Shown: in pieces, positions 1 to 8,334 of the stretch
How the letters are laid out: each line of letters starts with the position of its first letter
Numbering within the stretch: the first letter of the stretch is position 1
Assembly (NCBI RefSeq): GCF_001957135.1
Contig: NZ_MPHK01000007.1
Coordinates: 124,001-188,000, forward strand
Length of the DNA stretch: 64,000 bases
Reading direction: 5' to 3'
Source: Shewanella sp. UCD-KL21
Lineage (GTDB): Bacteria > Pseudomonadota > Gammaproteobacteria > Enterobacterales > Shewanellaceae
Notes under the pieces: model-generated
What the model was told of the DNA's origin: nothing
The model's database searches: none
The model's input: only the letters and a program-made list of their open reading frames with translations
Position numbers and translations under genes: made by a program

Positions 1-700
1 TGTCTTTATTGCGCTGACTGCGCTGTGCTAACAGGTTTGAGTTTTCACTGTGAAACTCATTTTGCGTTAAATACACATCTAGCGCGGTGTTTAACCCTTG
101 CAGGTACCCCGACTCAATGATGTCAAAATTAAGTTTGGCATTTTCAGTGCGGCGCTCAAATAGCTTAACCAGTTCTGTTGAGGTCACGACCTTGTAGTAG
201 GCAATCACCACATCAGCAACCAGTGCATCCCTTGCTTGCTGATAATTGGCCTCAGCGGTGAGTAAATTCAGTTTTGATGCTTTGGCGCTGTCTGATAATT
301 TGCCCCAAATATCCAGCTCATAACTGAGGTCAAGGCTAAGACTGTTGGAGCTTGATGAGGTATCACTGTCGCCACGGCGGGCACTGTTGGCCGCTAGATT
401 TAACTCAGGCCAAAAGCTTGAATCGCTGATGTTAAGTTGCTGCTTTTTTACCTCAACCTCTAATGCCAACTGGATCAATTGCTGATTAGTGTTTAGGCCG
501 ATACTGATAAGTTCTAATAGCTGATCAGTGGCGATTGGGCTAACCCAGCTTTGATTGTCTTGCAATGATTTGGCATCGGTATGCCAAGATGCGGGGAGCT
601 CTGGTTTGACCAAGGGCTCATCAACATAAGATGAACTGCTGCAAGCAGATAAAATGAATAGCGAAGTTGCAACCGCCACTAGCGTATAGCGTGTTTTCAT
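1..700 (-). CDS. RND efflux outer-membrane lipoprotein, NodT/OprM type (partial)
   Basis: The frame is open from the ATG at 700 to the left edge, giving about 233 N-terminal residues; the C-terminus lies outside the window. An ATG five codons upstream (715) is also possible. The start is a lipoprotein signal with lipobox LSAC, followed by a Ser-rich linker. A helical TolC-fold region follows, with the typical stretch SYELDIWGKLSDSAKAS. The family forms the trimeric outer-membrane exit duct for tripartite RND or MFS pumps. No pump gene adjoins it here; a copper-type TonB receptor lies downstream on the same strand. The two-adaptor RND pump at 41-46 kb lacks its own duct gene, but any pairing is a guess. 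Confidence 0.85.
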   Translation of the reverse strand, partial: MKTRYTLVAVATSLFILSACSSSSYVDEPLVKPELPASWHTDAKSLQDNQSWVSPIATDQLLELISIGLNTNQQLIQLALEVEVKKQQLNISDSSFWPELNLAANSARRGDSDTSSSSNSLSLDLSYELDIWGKLSDSAKASKLNLLTAEANYQQARDALVADVVIAYYKVVTSTELVKLFERRTENAKLNFDIIESGYLQGLNTALDVYLTQNEFHSENSNLLAQRSQRNKD

Positions 701-762
701 TAACTGGAAATCCATTTTCGATTATTATTATTTAATATGATTTAATATTATTTAGATGTTAC

Positions 763-785
763 GTGATTGATTTTAATTAGATCAC
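763..785. promoter_or_regulatory. Inverted repeat upstream of the efflux lipoprotein gene
   Basis: GTGAT and ATCAC face each other across 13 bases about 65 bp upstream of the efflux gene start, in a very AT-rich stretch. Dyad, spacing and position would suit an operator for a dimeric regulator. No particular regulator is recognised, and short arms like these can occur by chance. Confidence 0.25.
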
Positions 786-967
786 TTTATAAAGAAAACC
801 GCCAAAGGGTAACTTTGCACAGCTTTACATAGGTTATGTGAGGAAAAGCAATAGATAGCAGCTAGGGGCGAGTATGTCGGCGGCAGTGTCAGGCATTAAA
901 GCTGACGTTTCAGCCAAAGTGGGCAATTAAGCAGGCTTATTAAATGTAACAAGCCTGCCGATTTTTA

Positions 968-3001
968 TTAAAAATTGTAATCAAGTTTTACCCAAGCGGT
1001 TCGACCCGGCTCATTAACTTGAAATAACGGTGAACTACCTGGAATGTCATTACCCGCTCCAGAGCGACTAACATGTTCGGCATAGGTAATATCAAATAAG
1101 TTCTCAATACCAAAACTCACTAAAATATCATCATGCTTCCAAGCACCATTGATGGCCAATGTGCCAAAACCACTGCTTTCAGCCAGATCTTGCCCTGAGA
1201 TATTACCTTGACCAATTGCGACTCTATCTTGCGCCGCAACCATCCGCCAAAATAACCCAGCAGTCCAATTTTCAGCTTCATAATTCACTGAAATACGCCC
1301 CTCTAAAGGCGATATTTGCCCTAGCGGTGTATTGTCAGTGTCATTCTCACCATGGCTATAACTGACGGTTGTTTGCGCCGACCATTGCTCAGTAAATGGA
1401 TATAGCAGGCCTAACTCGCCGCCCCAAATCGTTGCATCAATATTGTAAGCCGTTGTCTTGGCAGTATTGGCATCAATTAAGATGTAGTCTGCCACTTTGC
1501 CGTAATAAAACGCCGTGGATATTTCAATATCGCCTTGATAAATCCAGCCAACATCAAGCTGGGTGGTTTTTTCAGCATCTAAATCGAATGCTTTAAGTGA
1601 CAAGTCATTATTGTCTGCCTTCATGAACTCCCAATAGTCAGGAATACGTTGGGCATGGCCGCCGCCAATATAATACTGGCTTTTATCAGTCTCAAACTCG
1701 TAGCGAACAAAGCCACTGAATAAGTCATCATCACGGCTGCCTTGCTGGGCCACATATAAAGTGGTTTGCCACTGTTCCATTCTTAGGCCTGTCAAGATTT
1801 TACCTTGGTTAAGCTGATAACTTGATTCAACAAATAAGCCGCTATTGATATAAGCCATGTTCTGCATAAAGGGTTTTGCTAATAAATCATCTAGGCCATT
1901 ATCTTCGGCTTGATTGATGCTGCGACCTTTGTGTTCACTGTCCATGTAGTCAAGCCCGACAATGGTTTCCCATTTTTCATTGGCTGAAATATCAAACCAT
2001 AAATGACCACCCGCGGTTTTTCGTCTGACATTAGTGCCTGCATTTACGCCGCGATCAAACTGATCCATTACGTGATCGTTTTCATTACTATATAACTGAA
2101 AATCAATATTATTTAGCCAGTAAAAATCAACATCCTTTTGCACCAATAAGGTGACATTTTCATTATCGATCACACGGGCTTTATTGGTTCTGTCAGCGTA
2201 TTCAGCCTCACCGCTTGAGCTGCCATAAGCAAGCTCAACCACGGTTGACTCATCAGGGGTCCAACCTACAGCAAAATTGTAATTATTGCGGTCATATAGG
2301 GATTGAATGGTGGTGCCATCACCGTCTTGATAATGATCGCTTTTAGACTTATTAGCATCAAAATCAATGTAATGGGTTTCAGTACCAGCTTTTATTTCGA
2401 CTAAGTAATCTTCACGACCAAAACTGCCGCCGGTGACGCTGGCGCGACCCTCAAGGCTTTTCTCACTAAAGCTATGGCGATCTTTTTCAAATAATACGGT
2501 CCCTGCGGAACCGACAGGGCCATATTTTACTGTTTGCGGGCCTTTAATCACTGTAATGGCATCATAGGCTTCTGGATAAATATAAGCTGTTGGCGGATCC
2601 ATACGCCCGCCACAGGTGCCATAAACATGCTGGCCATCATCAACAATACTGATGCGTGAACCGCCCATGCCTCTTAAAGAAGGGTCGCCACCTGCGCCGC
2701 CTTTTCTGGCGATGCTAAAACCGGGGATGGTTTTTAAGTAGCCTGCACCATCATAGGCCGGCAGCGGTAATCTGGGCTTTTTGGGATCGGTGACAACTTT
2801 GGCAGGATCGCGCATTAACTCCCCGGTCACCACAATGTAGTCATCACAGCTTTTATTATCGCAGTGCTGCTTGTGTTTGTTTTCTTGGGTGGTTTCAACA
2901 GCCTGAGTGTCTGTGGGACTAGCCTCAGTGGCTTGAACGAAGGAAGTGGGTAAAAAACCTAAAGCGACAGCGATAGAAATCATCAATTTAGAGCGATGCA
3001 T
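968..3001 (-). CDS. TonB-dependent copper receptor (OprC/NosA-like)
   Basis: A 677-residue outer-membrane receptor with a signal peptide (about 1-24), a plug domain (about 55-175) and a C-terminal beta-barrel ending in Phe. The plug stretch CGGRMDPPTAYIYPEAYDA (residues 130-148), followed by IKGPQTVKYGP, is characteristic of the TonB copper receptor family (OprC/NosA). An extra Cys/His-rich patch, HKQHCDNKSC, lies at 43-52 just after the signal peptide and could bind metal. Family role: copper import across the outer membrane using TonB energy. It appears to be a single-gene unit, and no Cu-responsive operator was recognised upstream. Substrate assignment rests on family motifs only. Confidence 0.82.
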   Translation of the reverse strand: MHRSKLMISIAVALGFLPTSFVQATEASPTDTQAVETTQENKHKQHCDNKSCDDYIVVTGELMRDPAKVVTDPKKPRLPLPAYDGAGYLKTIPGFSIARKGGAGGDPSLRGMGGSRISIVDDGQHVYGTCGGRMDPPTAYIYPEAYDAITVIKGPQTVKYGPVGSAGTVLFEKDRHSFSEKSLEGRASVTGGSFGREDYLVEIKAGTETHYIDFDANKSKSDHYQDGDGTTIQSLYDRNNYNFAVGWTPDESTVVELAYGSSSGEAEYADRTNKARVIDNENVTLLVQKDVDFYWLNNIDFQLYSNENDHVMDQFDRGVNAGTNVRRKTAGGHLWFDISANEKWETIVGLDYMDSEHKGRSINQAEDNGLDDLLAKPFMQNMAYINSGLFVESSYQLNQGKILTGLRMEQWQTTLYVAQQGSRDDDLFSGFVRYEFETDKSQYYIGGGHAQRIPDYWEFMKADNNDLSLKAFDLDAEKTTQLDVGWIYQGDIEISTAFYYGKVADYILIDANTAKTTAYNIDATIWGGELGLLYPFTEQWSAQTTVSYSHGENDTDNTPLGQISPLEGRISVNYEAENWTAGLFWRMVAAQDRVAIGQGNISGQDLAESSGFGTLAINGAWKHDDILVSFGIENLFDITYAEHVSRSGAGNDIPGSSPLFQVNEPGRTAWVKLDYNF

Positions 3002-3239
3002 AAACAGTCCTATGACAAACCTATAATATTTGTGCGGACATTTATAAATTAATCAGAACAAGTTTCAATTTAAAACCAACAAACTGCGACACTATGTCAC
3101 AGGCTGATTAAAGGGAGGTCAAAAATACTAACTTCTGATGAATAAAAAACCTTTTATTCAAGTAGATAAGTAGGGGTAGCAGCCCATTTGAAATAACATC
3201 GTAGCCAAATAATAAACTGAAAAAATGGATTATTGAGCC

Positions 3240-3419
3240 ATGACGCTTAACAATAATAAGGGTTTTACCTTAATTGAGCTGGTAGTCGTTATCATTATTC
3301 TTGGCATACTAGCGGTTACTGCTGCAGCTAAATTCATCAATTTATCAATTTATCAATTTATCAATCGATGCCAGAGTTGCGGCATTAAACGGCGCAGCGA
3401 TAACAAGATGCTGCGATAA
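3240..3419 (+). pseudogene. Type IV prepilin fragment (MshA-like), frameshifted by an 8-bp repeat
   Basis: The frame opens with a textbook class III prepilin start: a short basic leader, then [19 protein letters not shown], with cleavage expected at G/F and the +5 Glu present. After AAKFINLS the frame runs into nonsense and stops at 59 residues. The break coincides with the 8-mer ATCAATTT in tandem at 3337-3360. Removing two units (16 bp) restores [14 protein letters not shown], the usual continuation of MshA-type pilins. Even then the remaining frame to about 3598 does not resemble a pilin C-terminus. It is therefore a gene remnant, or a heavily altered pilin. No pilus assembly genes are nearby. 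Confidence 0.75.
3337..3364 (+). repeat. 8-bp tandem repeat inside the prepilin fragment
   Basis: The unit ATCAATTT occurs three times in a row and is followed by a variant ATCAATCG. The unit length is not a multiple of three, so each gain or loss by slippage shifts the prepilin reading frame. Confidence 0.85.
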
Positions 3420-3648
3420 ATCAGTAACGTCACCTCCTCAGCCAGTTCATTTACCACAACGAATAGGGCAAATGTGCTCCTGCTTACCCAATATTCCAAG
3501 CCACAGACAGATAAAATCATCTGACTCAAAACTTGCCACCGACTTATTCAAGTGGTTATTAATTATTTCAAAAAATACCCTTTTTCGGCCTTAACAAGGG
3601 TCAAAATTTAAGACACAATGGAGATAACATCCATCTAGACGGCTAAAC

Positions 3649-4623
3649 ATGAAAAAATCATTAAAACAGCGTTCATCCGATCATCACCGTGGGATCTATT
3701 TTATTGGCACTACCCCACCCAAAATCGATACCGATTTTGAATCGGTCAGTACTATCGCTGATAAATTGTTAGCTCGCCTTGATGAGATAAACTTTGATGG
3801 TTTGATCATCTACGATATTCAGGATGAAACCAGCCGCATTGATACCCCAAGGCCATTTCCGTTTAAAGCCACCCATGACTCTGGCACTTACGCTCAGCTA
3901 ATCAATCAAAAGTCAGGCAAGCCCGTTATTGCTTATAAGAGTGTCGCCGGTCTTGATAAGCAGGGCTTTAATGAATGGTTGTCCCGCGCTTGGTATCAAA
4001 ATAATGTCAGAGACTTGGTATTAGTGGGCTCGCCATCGACTCAGGTTGAAAGTTCATTACCATTAAATGACGCTTACGGCGTATTAGCGGCGCACTCTCA
4101 GGAGTTCTACCTTGGCGGCGTGGCTATTGCCGAGCGCCATTTAAGTAAAAAGAATGAGCATATTCGTTTATTAGGCAAGTCGAACCAAGGCTGTGAATAT
4201 TACATCACTCAGGCGGTGTATAACGCCCAAGCAACCATTGATATGTTAACTAGCTACGCTGAAGAATGTGCGCTCAATAATATTAAGCCTAATCGCATCA
4301 TTCTGACATTTTCACCTTGCGGCAGCGCTAAAACCTTAGAGTTTATCAACTGGTTAGGTGTGTCGGTACCCGAAGCCACCAGCGAACGCATTTTGTCGGC
4401 AGAAGATCCTCTGTATGAGTCAATTAAGATTAACCACAGTAATCTGCTGAAAATTTTAGCCGCTGTTATTCCGCTAAATATCCCATTAGGGCTGAATATT
4501 GAAAGTTTAACTAACCGTAAAACTGAGATTGATGCCTCGATTTTGATGTACAAACTGCTAAAGGGCACCATGGATCAAGCCTTAGCTCAAAATCAAATTG
4601 ATCAATTTGTCTTAAACAAATAA
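3649..4623 (+). CDS. Methylenetetrahydrofolate reductase-like protein
   Basis: A 324-residue protein resembling the MTHFR TIM-barrel family. Early strands read GLIIYDIQDE (51-60); a central VLVGSPS (124-130) corresponds to the family's strand leading to the folate site; GCEYYITQAVYNAQ (181-194) matches the family's GAdfiiTQ-like signature. Classical MetF reduces 5,10-methylene-THF to 5-methyl-THF with FAD. This protein is diverged from MetF and may act on another pterin or have another role. It stands alone, with about 230 bp before it and a long non-coding gap after it. The fold is moderately sure, the reaction uncertain. Confidence 0.55.
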   Translation: MKKSLKQRSSDHHRGIYFIGTTPPKIDTDFESVSTIADKLLARLDEINFDGLIIYDIQDETSRIDTPRPFPFKATHDSGTYAQLINQKSGKPVIAYKSVAGLDKQGFNEWLSRAWYQNNVRDLVLVGSPSTQVESSLPLNDAYGVLAAHSQEFYLGGVAIAERHLSKKNEHIRLLGKSNQGCEYYITQAVYNAQATIDMLTSYAEECALNNIKPNRIILTFSPCGSAKTLEFINWLGVSVPEATSERILSAEDPLYESIKINHSNLLKILAAVIPLNIPLGLNIESLTNRKTEIDASILMYKLLKGTMDQALAQNQIDQFVLNK

Positions 4624-5290
4624 TCCTCAAGCGATAAAAACCTTCCCCTGTGGTGCTAAGCCATAGGGTAACTGGCCCATTAGCCTCTTTCAAAGGCTAG
4701 AACAGCCTTAGCTCTCCATAATAAATCAGTCATAAAAATCGGCTAATGGATGCTTGAATATCCAAGCGTCGCACTTGAGTTGGCTCTGCTAAAGAATAAC
4801 CCTGCTGAATTGAGTATTTAACCACCATAATCAGGTATAAAAAGAGGGCTTCACCCCTGAATAAGGTGCCTTGAGTAGCCTGATTTAAGCGCTATAAAAG
4901 CGCATTAACTGCTGTTATTTATCCAAAAACATTGTAAGAAATCAAGCCTGTAAACCCAGTTAGGGCTTGACTACACAAGTTGGAATATCCTCGAAATAAT
5001 AAAAAAATAACCTGTTTACATTTACTTAGTGTTTAAATTCAAACAATTCATGTTATAAAAGAATGGCAATAGTTAAATTAAGGTTAATAAAATTAGCAAA
5101 ACCATCGAATTTGCGACTTATGTTAGTTAAGGCGGTTGCATTATTAGTTTGAGCGCTGTGAGCATTTTGGGAGCTTACAACCAACTGAAATTAACGATAC
5201 AGCGCTTAAAAAGTAGCTAATAAATATTGCACCGATAGGTTTCAGTAAGTGAATTTACAATGAATTGAATTATAAAATACAGGGGTTTTT
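4624..5290. other. Long non-coding gap with hairpins
   Basis: No gene was found in these 667 bp. Three short hairpins are visible: TAGCCT/AGGCTA near 4682-4699, GCGCT/AGCGC near 4889-4903, and TCAAGCC/GGCTTGA at 4942-4970. The last 300 bp are AT-rich and probably hold the promoter of the secreted protein that follows. A small RNA is possible but not supported by anything recognised. Confidence 0.4.
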
Positions 5291-5743
5291 ATGCGAATCA
5301 TCCAACTCTTAGCGCTATTAATATTCACTATCTCTTTTTCGCAATCTGCCGCCGCTAATGACGCTAAAAATGAAGAACAGCAGGTCCTATCATCTTGCAT
5401 GTCGTTAAACAAAGCATCTTCGGCCGCTTCAACTAAGCCTTGCGCTTACTATATTCAGGGGTTTCTAGCTGGCTCATTCAACAACACGCATCAGTTTGAG
5501 CTTAGAAAAGGCTCAGAAGGATTTGCTGACAGAGCTTACCGCACTCGAGTTGGTAACCTAACATCAAAAATGGTGCCGACAGAGTTATGTATCCCCGCAA
5601 GTGTCACTCGTGATCAGCTACTTAACCGAATAGTTGATAGAACGATTAACGAACTATCACCATCGACTAACTCTTTGCAAGGGTTGCAAAGTCAAATTTA
5701 TCAAGCATTAGTCAAAGAGTCGTCATGTGAGCAAGATGACTAA
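5291..5743 (+). CDS. Secreted four-Cys protein, possibly Rap1a/Tai-like
   Basis: 150 residues with a clear Sec signal peptide (cleavage near residue 21-22). The mature part has four Cys (36, 51, 100, 146). The pattern CAYYIQGFLAG (51-61), then ELCIPASVTRDQLLNRIV (98-115), then a helix ending in a final Cys resembles the Rap1a/Tai immunity fold, which carries C-x-x-Y-I-x-G and C-x-P motifs with two disulfides. Rap1a proteins neutralise type VI secretion amidases in the periplasm, but many homologues are orphans of unknown role. No toxin gene adjoins it, so immunity function is only a possibility. It precedes the Mrp operon by 91 bp, without clear linkage. Confidence 0.5.
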   Translation: MRIIQLLALLIFTISFSQSAAANDAKNEEQQVLSSCMSLNKASSAASTKPCAYYIQGFLAGSFNNTHQFELRKGSEGFADRAYRTRVGNLTSKMVPTELCIPASVTRDQLLNRIVDRTINELSPSTNSLQGLQSQIYQALVKESSCEQDD

Positions 5744-5834
5744 CAGGTTAATCATCCTAAGAGTAACAAAGGTTAGATACGCTGGATTTTAAGCTTTTAA
5801 CTTAAGCACTCAATAACACAAAGTATTAATCAAT

Positions 5835-6335
5835 ATGAAACAAGAAAACAAAAGCCGCGTTGTTCCAAGCCATAGGCTTATCCTGATATTAACACTGGCC
5901 TTATTTTGGTGGATTAATTCAAATTACAGTAATCCTCTTTTACTGTCCTTGGGTGTGGGTTCAATCATGCTGGTGCTTTATATTGCCCAGAAAATGGATG
6001 TTATCGACCAAGAAACTCACCCTATTCGTCTTAACGCCAATATGCCAAGTTATGCGCTGTGGTTAGTAAAGCAGGTGGTTTTATCTAACATCAGTGTGGT
6101 TAAACATATTTGGATGGGTAATAAGAGCATCAAGCCAACACTCACCACTATAGACACTCGCCAGTGCTCAGATATCAATAAAGTCATCTATGCCAACTCT
6201 ATAACCCTCACCCCAGGAACCGTAGCAATAGACTTAATTGACGATCAACTCACAGTTCATGCTTTACATAAGGATGATATCGAAACACTCAAAACCGGAG
6301 AGATGGATCGCCGGGCAAGGGAGCTTGAAGACTAA
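5835..6335 (+). CDS. mrpE: Mrp-type Na+/H+ antiporter subunit E
   Basis: 166 residues, first gene of a nine-gene antiporter operon. Two or three N-terminal membrane segments (about 15-55) are followed by the MrpE-type cytoplasmic part with NSITLTPGTVAIDLID (about 121-136), the family signature. MrpE is a small membrane subunit needed for assembly of the giant Mrp complex, which exchanges Na+, Li+ or K+ for protons and supports alkali and salt tolerance. The stop codon overlaps the start of the next gene (TAATG). The ribosome site before this ATG is weak. Confidence 0.9.
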   Translation: MKQENKSRVVPSHRLILILTLALFWWINSNYSNPLLLSLGVGSIMLVLYIAQKMDVIDQETHPIRLNANMPSYALWLVKQVVLSNISVVKHIWMGNKSIKPTLTTIDTRQCSDINKVIYANSITLTPGTVAIDLIDDQLTVHALHKDDIETLKTGEMDRRARELED

Positions 6336-6631
6336 TGTTAACTGCTGCCACAATCGCCATTCTTGTTGTTATGTTACTGGCAATCATTCGCTGTATCGTC
6401 GGCCCCACCCTTTACGATCGCATATTAGCTTTCAATTTTTTTGGCACTAAAGCCATATTGCTGATTGCAGTTTTGGGTTTTTTAATGGGACGCCCAGAGT
6501 TTCTCGACATTGCCCTCGTCTATGCCCTCATTAACTTTATCAGTGTCATCGGGGTATTACGTTACTCAGACTCAGCAGAGTTCAACATCACCCCTTATAA
6601 ATCAGATTCAAACAAGGAGAGTAAAAGATGA
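6335..6631 (+). CDS. mrpF: Mrp-type Na+/H+ antiporter subunit F
   Basis: 98 residues with three membrane helices. The stretch RCIVGPTLYDRILAFNFFGT (about 23-42) is the hallmark of MrpF. The start overlaps the mrpE stop and its own stop overlaps the mrpG start, so the genes are translationally coupled. MrpF is one of the small subunits packed against the MrpA/B/C side of the complex and is required for activity in characterised systems. Length and order E-F-G match known operons. Confidence 0.92.
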   Translation: MLTAATIAILVVMLLAIIRCIVGPTLYDRILAFNFFGTKAILLIAVLGFLMGRPEFLDIALVYALINFISVIGVLRYSDSAEFNITPYKSDSNKESKR

Positions 6632-6969
6632 CCTTATTGCTCGAAATAAGCAGTGGTTTATGCCTGCTAATTGGATGCTTTCTTTGTTTTTCTGGTGGCA
6701 TTGGCATTATACGTTTTCCAGACTTTTACACCCGTATGCATGCTGCAAGCGTTACAGATACCTTAGGTGCCAGCCTAGTGTTGATTGGCTTAATGCTGCA
6801 AAGCCCCAATGGTGTGGTACTGATGAAACTGATTTTGATTTTAATGTGTACGCTATTTATCAATCCATCTGCCAGTCACGCATTAGCAAAAGCGGCATTG
6901 CATAATGGCCTGTTACCGCTACAGGCTAAGCCCGATGATCAGGGAGGGAACAAGCCATCGAAGCCTTAG
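6628..6969 (+). CDS. mrpG: Mrp-type Na+/H+ antiporter subunit G
   Basis: 113 residues with three helices. GIGIIRFPDFYTRMHAASVT (about 25-44) followed by DTLGASLVLIGLML is the typical MrpG signature. A good ribosome site (AAGGAG) lies just ahead and the start overlaps mrpF by four bases. The C-terminal tail is hydrophilic. It is a small membrane subunit of the antiporter complex, co-transcribed with the genes on both sides. The next gene's ribosome site lies inside this coding end. Confidence 0.92.
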   Translation: MTLLLEISSGLCLLIGCFLCFSGGIGIIRFPDFYTRMHAASVTDTLGASLVLIGLMLQSPNGVVLMKLILILMCTLFINPSASHALAKAALHNGLLPLQAKPDDQGGNKPSKP

Positions 6970-6995
6970 TTGATGTAATACTGTTAATATTTTTA

Positions 6996-7991
6996 GTGAT
7001 CATTGCCATTGCCATCGTTCGTACCAGCAATCTACTCGCGGTTGTCATGTTAAGCGGCATTTATGGCTTATTATCAGCCTGTTTCTTTGTGGTGCTTGAT
7101 GCCGTTGACGTGGCCTTTACCGAAGCTTCCGTGGGGGCGGGAATATCTGGTTTACTCATGTTGGCGGCCATTACCATCACAGGTCGAAAAGAAGCGCCAA
7201 AGCGTCATAAACCTTTTCTGGCACTCTTTGTGGTGCTAGTCACCGGTAGCATGCTGATTTACGGCACCATGGATATGCCTTATTTTGGCGCCGCTGATGC
7301 ACCTGTGCATCAACATGTTGCTCCTCGTTATATTCATAAATCAATGCAGGAAGTTGGCGTACCTAATATTGTGACGTCGGTTTTAGGCAGTTACCGTGCA
7401 TTTGATACTTTAGGTGAAGTCGCAGTTATTTTTACCGCCGGTATTGGTGTGCTGTCATTACTCAGATTGCCACGTCGCCGTAAAAAGCCCCAATCTGATG
7501 AAGCCACAGAAGAGCAGATGCATGAGCGCCATATGGTTGTGCGTATCGTCAGTAAAGCCCTTATCCCTTTCATCTTGCTGTTTGCGCTATATGTGCAATT
7601 CCATGGTGACTTTGGCCCAGGCGGTGGCTTTCAAGCTGGGGTTATCTTCGCAGCAGCGATTATTCTCTACACCATGCTATTTGGTTTAGATACCGCTCAA
7701 AAGGTATTTAACCCAGCGTTAATTCAACTGCTTGCGGCAGTGGGGCTTTTGCTTTACGCCTCTGTGGGGGTTGTTTCGATGATCAATGGCGCAAACTTCT
7801 TAGATTATAACGTGTTAGCGGATAATCCTCTTGATGGTCAACATATCGGGATACTGATTATTGAATTAGGGGTCGGTATCACTGTCGCATCGGTCATGTT
7901 GAGTATCTTTTTCAATTTTGATGCTCGCAGACAAGCCATTCATAACAGTAGCAAACAAAAAGGGGAGCAGGATGTTTCTCGGACTCTATAA
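6996..7991 (+). CDS. Mrp antiporter subunit B-like fusion (MrpA C-terminal/DUF4040 plus MnhB)
   Basis: 331 residues from the GTG at 6996. The first part matches the DUF4040/MbhD-like segment that forms the C-terminal region of full MrpA: FTEASVGAGISGLLMLAAIT, then a loop and DTLGEVAVIFTAGIGVLSLL. The second part is MnhB/MrpB: HGDFGPGGGFQAGVIFAAA. This is the layout of the 'Group 2' Mrp operons, in which MrpA is split. Conserved membrane sequence (IEALVDVILLIFLV) continues in frame upstream to about 6957, where a strong ribosome site (GGGAGGG) sits eight bases before ATC. The true start is probably there (see findings). It overlaps mrpC by 20 bp. Confidence 0.85.
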   Translation: MIIAIAIVRTSNLLAVVMLSGIYGLLSACFFVVLDAVDVAFTEASVGAGISGLLMLAAITITGRKEAPKRHKPFLALFVVLVTGSMLIYGTMDMPYFGAADAPVHQHVAPRYIHKSMQEVGVPNIVTSVLGSYRAFDTLGEVAVIFTAGIGVLSLLRLPRRRKKPQSDEATEEQMHERHMVVRIVSKALIPFILLFALYVQFHGDFGPGGGFQAGVIFAAAIILYTMLFGLDTAQKVFNPALIQLLAAVGLLLYASVGVVSMINGANFLDYNVLADNPLDGQHIGILIIELGVGITVASVMLSIFFNFDARRQAIHNSSKQKGEQDVSRTL

Positions 7992-8334
7992 CTATTGGAT
8001 CGCAATTTTGCTGATGATGATTGGTTTTTATATCGTTATCGCCCATGGCAATTTGGTTAAGAAGCTGGTTGGACTGACTATTTTTCAAACCTCAGTGTTT
8101 ATCTTTTATATCAGCGTCGGCGTGGTTGAACGTGGCAGCGCCCCCATCTTAGCGGAAGGGATCAGCGACTACTCTAATCCTCTGCCTCATGTATTAATTC
8201 TTACCGCCATTGTAGTCGGTATTGCAACCACAGCACTGGGTCTTGCACTGGTCATCAGAATTAAAGAGTCCTATGGCAGTGTCGAAGAAGATGAAATACA
8301 AAAACTAGATCAGCTAAACGAGGAACAATCATAG
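7972..8334 (+). CDS. mrpC: Mrp-type Na+/H+ antiporter subunit C (NuoK-like)
   Basis: 120 residues from the ATG at 7972, which has an AGGGGAG ribosome site six bases upstream. A longer frame from 7918 exists but lacks that support and family homology. Three helices; NPLPHVLILTAIVVGIATTA (about 72-91) is the NuoK/MrpC signature, including PHVLILTAIVVG. In respiratory complex I the homologue NuoK carries proton-path glutamates; in Mrp the subunit works beside MrpD. It overlaps the genes on both sides. Confidence 0.93.
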   Translation: MFLGLYNYWIAILLMMIGFYIVIAHGNLVKKLVGLTIFQTSVFIFYISVGVVERGSAPILAEGISDYSNPLPHVLILTAIVVGIATTALGLALVIRIKESYGSVEEDEIQKLDQLNEEQS

